A DNA stretch of 64,000 nt from Streptomyces gardneri (GCF_006539185.1 NZ_BJMN01000026.1:62001-126000), one strand, 5' to 3'; shown: positions 38,704-47,193, numbered from the stretch's first letter. The notes: a model not told the origin generated them from the sequence alone. Numbers and translations are program-made.

Positions 38704-39095
38704 CCGAGATCTGTTACGTCCTGGACAGCGAGGGGCTTTCCAGGGCGGTGCTCGGCGACCCCGTGATGAAGGCTCGTCTCAAGGATGCGCGTGGCGTCGG
38801 CGTTCGCGTGGCGACCAGCTCCATGACGATGATCGAGGCCTACCACTCCAAGGTCCCGTACCCGGCCTGGAGGTGGCTCCTCTCCCGGATCAATGTCGAA
38901 CCGGTCACGGAGGAGATCGCGGACTCGGCGATCAGCGTCCTGAAGAACGCCGGCCTTCATGGACACAAGTACGCGATCGACGCCGCGCTCGCGGTGATCG
39001 CGGGGCGGCAGAGGGGGCTCGTGACGGTGTTCACCTCCGACGAGGACGACATGACCAAGCTGTGTCCCCCGCACGTGCGGGTTCAGCGCGTCTGA
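38700..39095 (+). CDS. PIN-domain ribonuclease toxin (VapC-like)
   Basis: 131 residues. PIN acidic residues are present in order: Asp in CYVLDSEGLS, Glu in SSMTMIEAYHS, Asp in HKYAIDAALAV, and Asp/Glu in TVFTSDEDDM. VapC toxins cut specific tRNAs or rRNA under stress when freed from the antitoxin. The gene is translationally coupled to the antitoxin, and its 3' end overlaps the convergent DUF2079 gene by 13 bp. All key acids are intact, so the toxin looks active. Confidence 0.88.
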   Translation: MTEICYVLDSEGLSRAVLGDPVMKARLKDARGVGVRVATSSMTMIEAYHSKVPYPAWRWLLSRINVEPVTEEIADSAISVLKNAGLHGHKYAIDAALAVIAGRQRGLVTVFTSDEDDMTKLCPPHVRVQRV

Positions 39096-40483
39096 CCCCG
39101 CTGACGGACGAGGACGACGATCCCGGCCTCGTCCCGCACGACCCGCCACCCGCCGTCCCCCGCGGCCTGCCGCAGCACGCGCCCGACCGCTCCCGCGGGC
39201 CAGGCGTCCGTCCGGTCCGCCACGACCCACTCCACGGCGGGGCTCCGGCCGAGCACCCCGTCCGCGACCAGGTGCACGGTCGTCCGGTCGGTCAGGTGCG
39301 GGGCGAGACTGTTGCTCGCGGCGACCCGGGCCCCGTCGGGGACGAGGGCCAGGGCCTCGCGGGCCGCGGCCTCCCGGGGGCTCGTCCGCCAGAAGCCCGG
39401 CGTGGCCGGCGAGGCCAGGGGCTGCGTGGGCAGCAGCAGGAGCGCGACGGCCACGGGCACGGAGAGCGGCAGCCGTACGCCCCGGCGCAGGGCGTCGACG
39501 AGGGCGGCGAGCGCGATCGGCACGAGGACCGCCGAGTAGTGCAGGCCCGGCTCCCAGTGGGCCGGGTTGGCGGAGGTGAACCGCCAGGCCAGGGTCGGCA
39601 GGAGCAGCAGGGCGAGCGGGCTGCGCACGACGAGCCCGCCGGTCACGGCGAGCAGCAGCAGGACGGTCAGCACCTTCACGTGCCAGCCGTCGAGGAGCCC
39701 GTACGCACCGGTGACCTGGCCCGCGTACAGATACCGCCCGTCCGGCGCGAAGGCCGGGATCACCCCGTAGACGATCAGCACCGTGCCGAGCACGGACCCG
39801 GCCGTGAGGGCGAGTCCGGTGCGACGGTCCTGACGGGCGAGCAGCAGCCCGAAGACGGCGGCGGTCGCGCCCAGGTCCTCCTTCACCAGGAGCAGGGCGG
39901 CCGCCCAGCACGCGGCGGCGCGGGTCCGCCCGTCGAGGAGGGCGCGGCAGGCGAGGGCGAGCAGGGGCACGGCGAAGGCGACCTCGTGGAAGTCGAAGCC
40001 GATGAGCTGCTGCACTCCCCAGCCGAGCCCGCAGGCCGTCCCGACCGCCGGCGCGGCGAACCGTCGCTCCGGCAGGTGCTGCTGGGCGGTGCGGGCGAGG
40101 ACGTACACGGCGAGGGCGACGAGCGCGGCCTGCGCGACGAGGAGCGTGCCGACGTGCGGGGCGATCCGGTAGAGCGGCGCGAGGAGGGCAAGGACCGGGT
40201 GGAAGTGGTCGCCGAGGAGCGGGTACGCGTCGGCGGCGAAGCCGGGCGGGGCGGTCGCGGCCCGTATCCCGGAGGCGGGCGCCCGCCCCTCCGCGTAGGC
40301 GCGCACGGCCTGCCCGAAGATCCCGAGGTCGTATCCGGTCGTCCGGAAGCGGGCGTGCTCGCGCAGCGCGAACACGGCGAACACGGCGAAGAAGGCGGCG
40401 GCGAGGAGCGCGGGGACGGTGCGGGGGAGGGAGGCGGGGCGAGATGTGCGGCGAGCGGGGGGAGAAGCGGTGATCAGGGCCAT
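39083..40483 (-). CDS. DUF2079 polytopic membrane protein
   Basis: 466 residues with about ten hydrophobic helices and the DUF2079 hallmarks: FRTTGYDLGIFGQAV near the N-terminus, LLGDHFHPVLALLAPLYRI, GFDFHEVAFAVPLLALA, LLVKEDLG and HYSAVLVPIALAA. The repeated acidic/His loops on one face resemble GT-C glycosyltransferases. A role in glycan or lipid glycosylation is possible but unproven. The ATG at 40483 follows GAGG at 8 nt. It is divergent from the response regulator, with a direct-repeat site between them, so it may be a target of that two-component system. Confidence 0.82.
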   Translation of the reverse strand: MALITASPPARRTSRPASLPRTVPALLAAAFFAVFAVFALREHARFRTTGYDLGIFGQAVRAYAEGRAPASGIRAATAPPGFAADAYPLLGDHFHPVLALLAPLYRIAPHVGTLLVAQAALVALAVYVLARTAQQHLPERRFAAPAVGTACGLGWGVQQLIGFDFHEVAFAVPLLALACRALLDGRTRAAACWAAALLLVKEDLGATAAVFGLLLARQDRRTGLALTAGSVLGTVLIVYGVIPAFAPDGRYLYAGQVTGAYGLLDGWHVKVLTVLLLLAVTGGLVVRSPLALLLLPTLAWRFTSANPAHWEPGLHYSAVLVPIALAALVDALRRGVRLPLSVPVAVALLLLPTQPLASPATPGFWRTSPREAAAREALALVPDGARVAASNSLAPHLTDRTTVHLVADGVLGRSPAVEWVVADRTDAWPAGAVGRVLRQAAGDGGWRVVRDEAGIVVLVRQRGQTR

Positions 40484-40506
40484 GCGGGGAGCCTCGGCGA
40501 CGACCC

Positions 40507-40533
40507 CTGAGGTGCCGCTGAGGAGACCTGAGG
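40507..40533. promoter_or_regulatory. Three phased CTGAGG direct repeats, candidate response-regulator site
   Basis: CTGAGG occurs at 40507-40512, 40518-40523 and 40528-40533 (11- and 10-bp steps, one helical turn). It lies between DUF2079 and the OmpR-type regulator, upstream of a GATACT -10-like hexamer 7 nt before the regulator ATG. Tandem direct repeats at ~11 bp are how OmpR/PhoB proteins bind. Confidence 0.5.
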
Positions 40534-40577
40534 ATTTACTCAGCCCCGCTTCCGGCGGCCCGGCGATACTCGATCCC

Positions 40578-41258
40578 ATGCGCGTACTGGTGATCGAGGA
40601 CGAGGAGAGGATCGCCGCCTCCCTGCGGCGCGGACTCTCGGCCGTCGGCTACACGGTCGACGTCGCCCACGACGGCGTGACCGGCCTGTGCCTGGCCCGG
40701 GAGCACCGCTACGCCGCGGTCCTCCTCGACATCATGCTGCCCGGTCTCAACGGCTACCAGGTCTGCTCGCGGCTGCGCGCCGAGTCCAACGACGTGCCGG
40801 TCCTGATGCTGACGGCCAAGAACGGCGAGTACGACGAGGCCGAGGGCCTCGACACGGGCGCCGACGACTACCTTGCGAAGCCCTTCTCGTACGTCGTCCT
40901 GGAGGCCCGCCTCCGCGCCCTCCTCCGCCGCGGCGGCGCCCGCACCCGCACGCTCCTGGAGTGCGGCGACCTGTGGCTCGACCCGGCGCGCAGGACCTGC
41001 GGCCGGGGCACGACGCAGATCGCGCTCACCCCGAAGGAGTTCGCGGTGCTGCACTGCCTGCTGCTCCGCCAGGACGAGGTGGTGCCCACGCTCGACGTCC
41101 TCGACGAGGTCTGGTCGGCGGACTTCACGGGCGACCCGAACATCGTGCACGTCTACATCAGGGCCGTACGCAAGAAGATCGACGCGCCCTTCGGCCGCGA
41201 GACGATCGAGACGGTGCGCGGGGCGGGGTACCGGGTGACGGGTGGCGGCCGTGGCTGA
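40578..41258 (+). CDS. OmpR/PhoB-family response regulator
   Basis: 226 residues. Receiver domain with acidic pocket IEDEE, phospho-acceptor Asp51 (VLLDIMLPG), the Thr/Lys signalling residues in MLTAKNGEYDE and YLAKPFSY, then a winged-helix effector ending TVRGAGYRVTGGG with LTPKEFAVLHCLL. It is encoded with its histidine kinase (overlap of ~17 bp if the kinase starts at 41242). It appears leaderless: no Shine-Dalgarno, and GATACT 7 nt before the ATG. Confidence 0.93.
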   Translation: MRVLVIEDEERIAASLRRGLSAVGYTVDVAHDGVTGLCLAREHRYAAVLLDIMLPGLNGYQVCSRLRAESNDVPVLMLTAKNGEYDEAEGLDTGADDYLAKPFSYVVLEARLRALLRRGGARTRTLLECGDLWLDPARRTCGRGTTQIALTPKEFAVLHCLLLRQDEVVPTLDVLDEVWSADFTGDPNIVHVYIRAVRKKIDAPFGRETIETVRGAGYRVTGGGRG

Positions 41259-42810
41259 GCAGCGGGGACGCCAGGGGCGGCGCGGCCCGCTCGCCGTCCT
41301 GCGGCACCACCGGTACTGGCCGGTGTGGGCGGCGGGCCTCGCGGCGGCGCTGGTCGTCGCGGCGGCGGTGATCTGGCTGCAGGCGGAGGACCTCGCCGTG
41401 GGGGCGCTCCCCTGGGTGATCCCCGAGGTGATCCACACCGACCGGGTGGGCCCGCAGATCGCGTTCCTCGCCTGGCCGGGCTTCCTGTGGGGCGCGGCGG
41501 CCGTCGGCGCGGCCGGCTGGCTCGCCGCCCACGGGCACGCGTGGGCGGTACGGCTCAGGGCGGCGGCGGTCGCCTTCCTGACGTCGGGCGCGCTGCTCTT
41601 CACGTACACGCGCTGGCTCGAACAGGAGAACCCGCTCAAGCCGTGGCTCGTCGCGAAGGAGGCGTACCGCTGGGGCCTGATGTTCATCGGCCCCTCGACG
41701 GGGCTGCTGACGGCGGCGGCCGTGTGGGCGGCGCTGGGCGGCGGGGCGACCCTCGCCGGTCGGGCAGGCCGAGGCGGCGGGGAGGACCGGCTGCCGTACC
41801 GCAGCCGGACGGCTCTGGTGGCTGGGGTCGCGACCGGGGCGCTGTTCGCGGCGGGCATCGAGGTCCTGCGGCGGGCGCAGCCGGACCACGCGCCGGGGCA
41901 GCCCTACTGGATCGCGCTCACCACCGGCGCGCCCCTCGTCGCCCTCCTCACGGGCGTCCTCGTCCACGTCACCGCGGCGCGGGCGCTGCGGCCCGTCGAG
42001 GCGATCCGGCGCGAACTCGCCGACATCACGGGCCAGTCCCTCGACCGCCGGGTCCCGGTCCCGCCGACGGGCGACGTGATCGCCCGGCTCGCCGTCACCA
42101 CGAACGACACCCTCGACCGCCTGGAACAGGCCTCGTCCCGCCAGCAGCAGTTCGTCGCGGACGCGGCGCACGAACTCCGCAGCCCGCTCGCGGCCCTGCG
42201 GGCCCAGCTGGAGACTGCCCTGCGCCACCCGGACTCGGTGACGGACTGGCCGGAGGTGGTGGCGGAGGCCGCCGCCGACGTCGTACGGCTCCAGGCCCTC
42301 GCCGACGACCTGCTGCTCCTCGCGAGCCACCGGGCGACAGCGCCGGCGGGGGAGCCGGTCGACCTGGCGGCGCTCGCGGAGGACCTGGTCCGCGAACACC
42401 AGCACCTCCCGGACGCGACGGGCCTCCTCCTCACGTGCGAGGCCCCGGCGCCGGCGCTCGTCCACGGCAACGCGACCCGCCTGGAGCGCCTCGTCCGCAA
42501 CCTCCTGGCGAACGCCTGCCGCCACGCGGAGACCGCGATCAGGGTGACCGTCGAAACGGACGGCCCCTCCGTGGTGCTCACCGTGCAGGACGACGGCCCG
42601 GGCATCCCGCCCGCCGACCGGTCCCGCGTCTTCGACCGCTTCACCCGCCTCGACGCCTCGCGCACCCGCACCTCGGGCGGCGCGGGCCTGGGCCTCCCCA
42701 TCGCCCGCGACATCGCCACCCACCACGGCGGCACCCTCACGATCGAGGACTCGGCGCGCGGGGCGCGCCTGACGGCTCGCTTCCCGACGGGCGCTCGCCC
42801 GTCCGGATGA
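41242..42810 (+). CDS. Membrane sensor histidine kinase
   Basis: About 520 residues. Around six hydrophobic segments occupy residues ~25-255, followed by a HAMP-like stretch (ALRPVEAIRRELADITGQSL). The H-box is FVADAAHELRSPLAAL; then N-box (LVRNLLANACRHA), G1 (VQDDGPGIPPADR), F (VFDRFTRLD) and G2 (GGAGLGLPIARDIA). The polytopic sensor part with little extracellular sequence suggests sensing in or at the membrane. GTG 41242 or 41251 are both possible starts, each overlapping the response-regulator gene. Confidence 0.92.
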   Translation: MAAVAEQRGRQGRRGPLAVLRHHRYWPVWAAGLAAALVVAAAVIWLQAEDLAVGALPWVIPEVIHTDRVGPQIAFLAWPGFLWGAAAVGAAGWLAAHGHAWAVRLRAAAVAFLTSGALLFTYTRWLEQENPLKPWLVAKEAYRWGLMFIGPSTGLLTAAAVWAALGGGATLAGRAGRGGGEDRLPYRSRTALVAGVATGALFAAGIEVLRRAQPDHAPGQPYWIALTTGAPLVALLTGVLVHVTAARALRPVEAIRRELADITGQSLDRRVPVPPTGDVIARLAVTTNDTLDRLEQASSRQQQFVADAAHELRSPLAALRAQLETALRHPDSVTDWPEVVAEAAADVVRLQALADDLLLLASHRATAPAGEPVDLAALAEDLVREHQHLPDATGLLLTCEAPAPALVHGNATRLERLVRNLLANACRHAETAIRVTVETDGPSVVLTVQDDGPGIPPADRSRVFDRFTRLDASRTRTSGGAGLGLPIARDIATHHGGTLTIEDSARGARLTARFPTGARPSG

Positions 42811-42860
42811 CGCCTCGGTGTGACTATCCTCGTGGCGAATCGACCACGGGGGAGAACGGC

Positions 42861-43283
42861 ATGGCAACCGACGCCAGGGAACACGCGCTGTCCTACGACA
42901 CCACGGCGGCGACCTCGCCCTTCGGGCTCGGACTGCACCATGTGCAGCTCAGCCTGCCGCCGGGCGAGGAGGAGGTGTGCCGGCGGTTCTACGTGGACGT
43001 CCTCGGCATGACCGAGATCCGGAAGCCGCCGGTCCTCGCGGCCCGCGGCGGGCTGTGGGTGCGGTCGGACGCGCTGGAGATCCACCTGGGCGTCGAGGAG
43101 GACTTCCGCCCGGCCCGCAAGGGCCACCCCGGCATCCTCGTCGCCGACCTCGACGGGCTCGCCGCGCGGCTGACGGCCCTGGGCACCGAGGTCACCTGGG
43201 ACGACAACTTCCCCGGCCACCGGCGCTTCTACGTCGCCGACTGCCACGGCAACCGGCTCGAATTCCTCCGCCCGGAGGCCTGA
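42861..43283 (+). CDS. Single-domain VOC family protein (glyoxalase fold)
   Basis: 140 residues. VOC strands and loops: GLHHVQLSLPPGEEEVCRRF with a His at the first metal position, DALEIHLGVEEDF with a second His, HPGILVADLDGLAARL, and YVADCHGNRLEFLRP with the terminal Glu. This set of ligands is compatible with a metal-dependent glyoxalase/dioxygenase-type dimer. The ATG at 42861 follows GGGGGAG. It is 50 bp after the kinase gene and may be cotranscribed. A long palindromic terminator follows. Confidence 0.85.
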   Translation: MATDAREHALSYDTTAATSPFGLGLHHVQLSLPPGEEEVCRRFYVDVLGMTEIRKPPVLAARGGLWVRSDALEIHLGVEEDFRPARKGHPGILVADLDGLAARLTALGTEVTWDDNFPGHRRFYVADCHGNRLEFLRPEA

Positions 43284-43316
43284 CGGGACCCCGGCGAGAT
43301 CGTCGCCGTACACACC

Positions 43317-43346
43317 GGAGGGGCCGGGCAGCTGCCCGGCCCCTCC
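43317..43346. terminator. Perfect 30-bp palindromic terminator
   Basis: Bases 43317-43346 are a 15+15 bp perfect palindrome rich in GC (centre AG|CT), between the VOC gene and the convergent repeat-protein gene. Bases 43347-43511 hold nothing recognisable. Confidence 0.85.
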
Positions 43347-43511
43347 TCGTGCGGTGGTCCGATCGCGTTGCGCACGGGCCCTGCCCGGACGGTTCCCCCT
43401 GGTTCCGTCGGGTGTCCCCCGAGCCCGTGTGCTCCCCCGTCGACCGGACCTCCCTGGGCCCCGGCGGCTCCCCCGAAGTCGCCGCCGCGGCCTTTCCCCG
43501 TCGGGAATGGT

Positions 43512-43730
43512 CTACTTGGCCGGCTCCGTGGTGACGTGGATGTTGCCGAGCGGAGCGGCGGTCTCGGCGGCAGCCGGCTCGCCGGTGACGTGGATGTTCT
43601 TGATGCCGATCTTCTCGGCGATGGCGTCCTCGGCCTCGCCGCCGGTGACGTGGATGTTCTTGGTCTCGATGTCGGCCTCGCCGCCGGTGACGTGAATGTT
43701 CGTCGGCTTGATGATCGATTCGTCGCTCAT
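43512..43730 (-). CDS. AfsS-like small repeat protein (four NIHVT repeats)
   Basis: 72 residues, acidic, with no membrane segment. The pentapeptide NIHVT occurs at residues 11-15, 25-29, 45-49 and 63-67, each within a K-NIHVT-GGEA-type unit separated by acidic/Ala spacers. Start ATG 43730 is secured by GGGAGG 6 nt upstream. It lies 232 bp downstream of, and on the same strand as, the AfsR-like SARP gene. AfsS of S. coelicolor is likewise a ~63-residue protein of short repeats containing a D-N-H-M-P core, encoded beside afsR and activated by it. The sequence differs, so this is an AfsS-like paralogue by architecture and context, not a proven homologue. Function is unknown. Confidence 0.75.
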   Translation of the reverse strand: MSDESIIKPTNIHVTGGEADIETKNIHVTGGEAEDAIAEKIGIKNIHVTGEPAAAETAAPLGNIHVTTEPAK

Positions 43731-43916
43731 CGCAACCTCCCGTGGTTCTTCTTGAGACAGATGGGTCGTCGAGGCCCGCCCGGCTGTTCCCCCGTGGACT
43801 GCCGGGCGGGGTCTCTCTACAGGGCCGCTCACCCTAGTGCTCCGGTTGGACGGCCTCTTCGGCGACCCGTCTGCCCCCCGAGGCGACGGATCGATAAGAG
43901 AAGCATGGCCTCCGGC

Positions 43917-43934
43917 GATAAACGAACGATGAAC
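43917..43934 (-). promoter_or_regulatory. 11-bp direct-repeat box (PHO/AfsR-type) upstream of the repeat protein
   Basis: On the minus strand GTTCATC (43934-43928) and GTTTATC (43923-43917) are repeated at 11-bp pitch, followed by CG. This is the form of a PHO box (GTTCACC-like units) and of AfsR/SARP sites. It lies 29 bp after the SARP stop and ~190 bp before the repeat-protein start. At 43735-43910 no other element is certain. Confidence 0.5.
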
Positions 43935-43962
43935 GCCCAGCCCGGTCCCGTGATCCGGGCCG

Positions 43963-46900
43963 TCAGGCGGCCGCGGCGGGTGCGAGGAGAGTCCGGACCT
44001 CCGTGGCCTCGGGGGAGTGCAGCTCTTCGTAGATGGCCAGCGCGTCCCGCCAGCAGACCTCGGCCCGGCCGGACTGGCCGATGCCGGTGAGGGCGCGGCC
44101 CAGCACGGTGAGGACATTGCCGCGACGCCACTCGCCACCGATCCCGCGCAGCACGGTCAGTGCCATTTCCGCGCTGGAGGCCGCCTGCGCGTATCGGCGC
44201 CCCGCGACGTCCACTTCGGCCATGCGGAACAGCGTCATGCCCTCCCACAGCCGCTGCCGACTGTCCCGGAAGACGTCCAGAGCCGCCGCCAGGCTGGCGT
44301 AGGCGTCGGTGAGCTGGCCGCTCTGCGTCAGTGCGACTCCCATGGCGTACCGGCCGTTGGCGCCCTTCAGGGCATGGCCCATGCGGTCGTACATGGCCGT
44401 GCCCTGGCGGGCCAGGACGACGGCGCTGCTCGTGCGTCCGGTGAGCAGGTGGATCCGGGAGAGGTTGCACAGGGCGCTGGCCTCCCCCGGTTCGTCCTGG
44501 CAGTCCCGGAACTCCTCGATGGCCCGGTTGAGGAACTCCTCGCCCTCCTCGTACCGGTTGCGGTAGACCGCCATGACGCCGAGGGTGTTGGCCGCCCAGG
44601 AGCGAGGCATCCGGTCGTCGACCCGGTCGGCCAGGCCCATGGCCTCGCGGGCCTCCTGGTCGGCCTGGTCGAACCGTCCGGACACGTGGTGGACGTACGC
44701 CGACGTGATCGCCGCACGGCCCGCCGCCCGGGTGTCGTCGGTGCGGCCCGCGGCCTCCCGCAGCACCGTCGCCACCGCCTCGTACTCCTTGGAGTTCGCG
44801 CCCGACTCCGCCAGGTCCAGCGACGCCCACAGCAGGTCCACCGCGCGGCGGAGGGTGCCGGGGGCCGAGGCCGACTGGCGGACCGTGGCCAGGAGGCAGT
44901 TGGCCTCGGCGTACAGCCAGTCCTGGGCCTCGTGGCGGTCCGTGAAGGTCAGGCCCTCGTACGCCGTCGGTTCCAGGTGGTCCACCAGTCGGTCGCCGGG
45001 GCGTTCGATCGCGTAGACGCGCGCCGCCGTCGAGAGGTAGAAGTCCAGGAGGCGGGAGAGCGCCGCCTCCTTCTCCGTCGGGGGCTGTTCGTCCCGGTCC
45101 GCGCACGCACGCGCGTAGAGCCTGACCAGGTCGTGGTAGCGGTAGCGGCCCGGAGCCGCCGACTCCAGGAGCGAGGTGTCGACGAGGGCCTCCAGGAGGT
45201 CCTCCGTGTCCCAGAGCGGCAGGTCCAGGACCGCCGCCGCCGCCGCGAGGGAGATGTCCGGGCCGTCCGCCAGGCCCAGCAGGCGGAACGCGCGGGCCTG
45301 GGCCGGTTCCAGCTGGCCGTAGCCGAGTTCGAAGGTCGCCTTGACCGCGAGGTCGCCCGCCTGGAGTTCGTCGAGGCGCCGCCGCTCGTCCGCCAGCTTC
45401 GCCGCCAGGACCGAGACCGTCCACGTGCGGCGGGCCGCCAGCCGGGAGGCCGCGATACGGATCGCGAGGGGGAGGAAACCGCAGGCCGCGACCACGTCGA
45501 GGGCCGCTTCCCGCTCGGCCTGGACCCGCTCCTCGCCGACGATCCTCGTGAAGAGCTGGAGCGCCTCCTCCGGGGACATCACGTCCAGGTCCACCAGGTG
45601 CGCGCCCGCCAGGTCGACCATGCGGATGCGGCTCGTGACCAGGGCCGCGCAGCCGGCCGTGCCGGGAAGCAGCGGGCGGATCTGGGCCGCGTCCCGGGCG
45701 TTGTCCAGGAGGACCAGGACCCGCCGGCCGTCCAGGGTCGAGCGGTAGAGCGCGGCCCGGTCGTCGAGGGAGTCCGGGATGGCCGAGTCGGGCGTTCCGA
45801 GGGCCCGGAGGAAGGAGCCGAGGACGGTTTCCGGGGCGGCGGCGCGGTGGCCGGCGCCCTGGAGGTCCACGTACAGCTGCCCGTCCGGGAAGTGCCGCCG
45901 CGCCTCGTGGGCCACGTGCACCGCGAGCGTCGTCTTGCCGACCCCGCCGATGCCCGCGAGCGCCGAGACCGCCATGACGTGGCCCTCGGCGGTCGCGAGC
46001 CGGGCGCCCAGTTCGCGTACGAAGGAGGTCCGGCCCGTGAAGTCCGGGACGGTGGCGGGGAGCTGGGCGGGGCGTGCGACGGGTGCGGCGGCCGGGGCCG
46101 CCTCCTCGACCGGGCGGGCGAGTTCGGCGTCGCCCTGGAGGATGCGCTGCTGGAGCCGGGAGAGTTCGGGCGTCGGGTCGACCCCGAGCTCGTCGGCGAG
46201 GAGCCGGCGCGTGTCCGCGTACACGGCGAGCGCCTCCGCCTGCCGCCCGCCCCGGTAGAGGGCGAGCATCAGCAGCTCGCGGAGCCGCTCGCGCAGCGGG
46301 TGCGCGGCGGTCAGCGCGGTCAGCTCGGAGACGGCCTCCGCGTGCGCGCCGACCTCCAGGTCGATGTCGAGGCGGGTCTCCAGGAGCGTGAGCCGCCATT
46401 CCTCCAGGCGGGTCCGCTGCGTCTCGGCATACGGGCCGGGTACGGAGGCGAGCACCTCGCCGTCCCACAGCGCGAGGGCCTCGGCGAGCCGCGCCCGCGC
46501 GCCCGCCCGGTCTCCGGACGCCCGCAGCTTCTCGGCCCCGGCGGCCAGTTCCTGTGCGGTGAGGAGGTCCAGGGCCTTGGTGCGCAGGGCGTAGCCGCCG
46601 GACTCGCTGACGAGGACCTTCGGGTCGAGGGCCTTGCGGAGCCGGGAGGCGTACGTCCGTACCGCCGCGAGGGCCTGCGAGGGCGGTTCCTCGCCCCAGA
46701 GTGCGTCGATCAGCTCGGAGGCGGTGGCGGTGCGTCCGCCGCGCAGGAGCAGGGCGGCGAGCAGGGCGCGCTGCTGGGGCGAGCCGGTGGGCAGGGCTTC
46801 GCCGTCGCGCCAGGCGCGCACGGGGCCGAGCACGCCGAAGCGCAGCTCACCGCCGGTCGTGGTCTCGGTGCCGGCCGCACGTTCGGTGCCGGTGCCGGTC

Positions 46901-47193
46901 GCACGCTCGGTGCCGGTGCCGGTGCCGGTGCCGGTGCCGGTGCCGGTCGCGTGCTCCGTGCTCGTGCCGGTGCCGCTGCGGGCGCCTGCACCAGGGCGCG
47001 TAACCGCGCCTGCACCAGGGCGCGTAACCGCGCCCGCATCGGGGCCCGTACCCGCGCCCGCGTCAGGGCCCGTTCCCGTGCCCGTACCCGTGTTCGTTCT
47101 GCCTTCGGAACCCGTGCTCGCGCCCGCGTCGGCACCCGCGCTCGTCTTCGGAGCCCGCTGCACCGGAACTCGCGGCCCGTCTTCACGGTCCAT
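43963..47193 (-). CDS. AfsR-like SARP regulator: wHTH-BTAD-NB-ARC-TPR
   Basis: Up to 1076 residues. Residues ~1-115 are a Thr/Gly/Ala low-complexity arm encoded by hexanucleotide and 24-bp repeats. From ~118 come an OmpR-type winged helix (LRFGVLGPVRAWRDGE; LIDALWGEEPP; YASRLRKALDP), a bacterial transcriptional activation domain (~215-360) and an NB-ARC ATPase with P-loop GIGGVGKTTLA (~residues 415-425), VLVLLDNARDAAQIRPLLPG and LPLAIRIAASRLA. C-terminal TPR-like helices follow. This is the AfsR layout. The ATG at 47193 has GGGGGAG only 2-3 nt upstream, so a start nearer residue 110 is possible. The NIHVT-repeat gene follows. AfsK-type phosphorylation is plausible. Confidence 0.9.
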   Translation of the reverse strand: MDREDGPRVPVQRAPKTSAGADAGASTGSEGRTNTGTGTGTGPDAGAGTGPDAGAVTRPGAGAVTRPGAGARSGTGTSTEHATGTGTGTGTGTGTERATGTGTERAAGTETTTGGELRFGVLGPVRAWRDGEALPTGSPQQRALLAALLLRGGRTATASELIDALWGEEPPSQALAAVRTYASRLRKALDPKVLVSESGGYALRTKALDLLTAQELAAGAEKLRASGDRAGARARLAEALALWDGEVLASVPGPYAETQRTRLEEWRLTLLETRLDIDLEVGAHAEAVSELTALTAAHPLRERLRELLMLALYRGGRQAEALAVYADTRRLLADELGVDPTPELSRLQQRILQGDAELARPVEEAAPAAAPVARPAQLPATVPDFTGRTSFVRELGARLATAEGHVMAVSALAGIGGVGKTTLAVHVAHEARRHFPDGQLYVDLQGAGHRAAAPETVLGSFLRALGTPDSAIPDSLDDRAALYRSTLDGRRVLVLLDNARDAAQIRPLLPGTAGCAALVTSRIRMVDLAGAHLVDLDVMSPEEALQLFTRIVGEERVQAEREAALDVVAACGFLPLAIRIAASRLAARRTWTVSVLAAKLADERRRLDELQAGDLAVKATFELGYGQLEPAQARAFRLLGLADGPDISLAAAAAVLDLPLWDTEDLLEALVDTSLLESAAPGRYRYHDLVRLYARACADRDEQPPTEKEAALSRLLDFYLSTAARVYAIERPGDRLVDHLEPTAYEGLTFTDRHEAQDWLYAEANCLLATVRQSASAPGTLRRAVDLLWASLDLAESGANSKEYEAVATVLREAAGRTDDTRAAGRAAITSAYVHHVSGRFDQADQEAREAMGLADRVDDRMPRSWAANTLGVMAVYRNRYEEGEEFLNRAIEEFRDCQDEPGEASALCNLSRIHLLTGRTSSAVVLARQGTAMYDRMGHALKGANGRYAMGVALTQSGQLTDAYASLAAALDVFRDSRQRLWEGMTLFRMAEVDVAGRRYAQAASSAEMALTVLRGIGGEWRRGNVLTVLGRALTGIGQSGRAEVCWRDALAIYEELHSPEATEVRTLLAPAAAA
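46909..46944. repeat. Hexanucleotide tandem repeat (GGTGCC)6
   Basis: Six perfect copies of GGTGCC, flanked by further imperfect copies from about 46886, within the 5' end of the SARP gene, encoding alternating Gly-Thr. Copy-number changes keep the frame. Confidence 0.9.
46984..47031. repeat. 24-bp tandem duplication in the SARP 5' region
   Basis: Two identical adjacent copies, 46984-47007 and 47008-47031, encode the repeated A-V-T-R-P-G-A-G unit of the low-complexity arm. Degenerate relatives continue to about 47120. Confidence 0.85.

Noticed and set aside
43512..43730. RiPP precursor peptide with repeated core (NIHVT)
   Set aside because: No ATP-grasp, radical SAM, YcaO, lanthipeptide or protease gene is adjacent. 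The SARP neighbour and the AfsS-like layout explain the context better.
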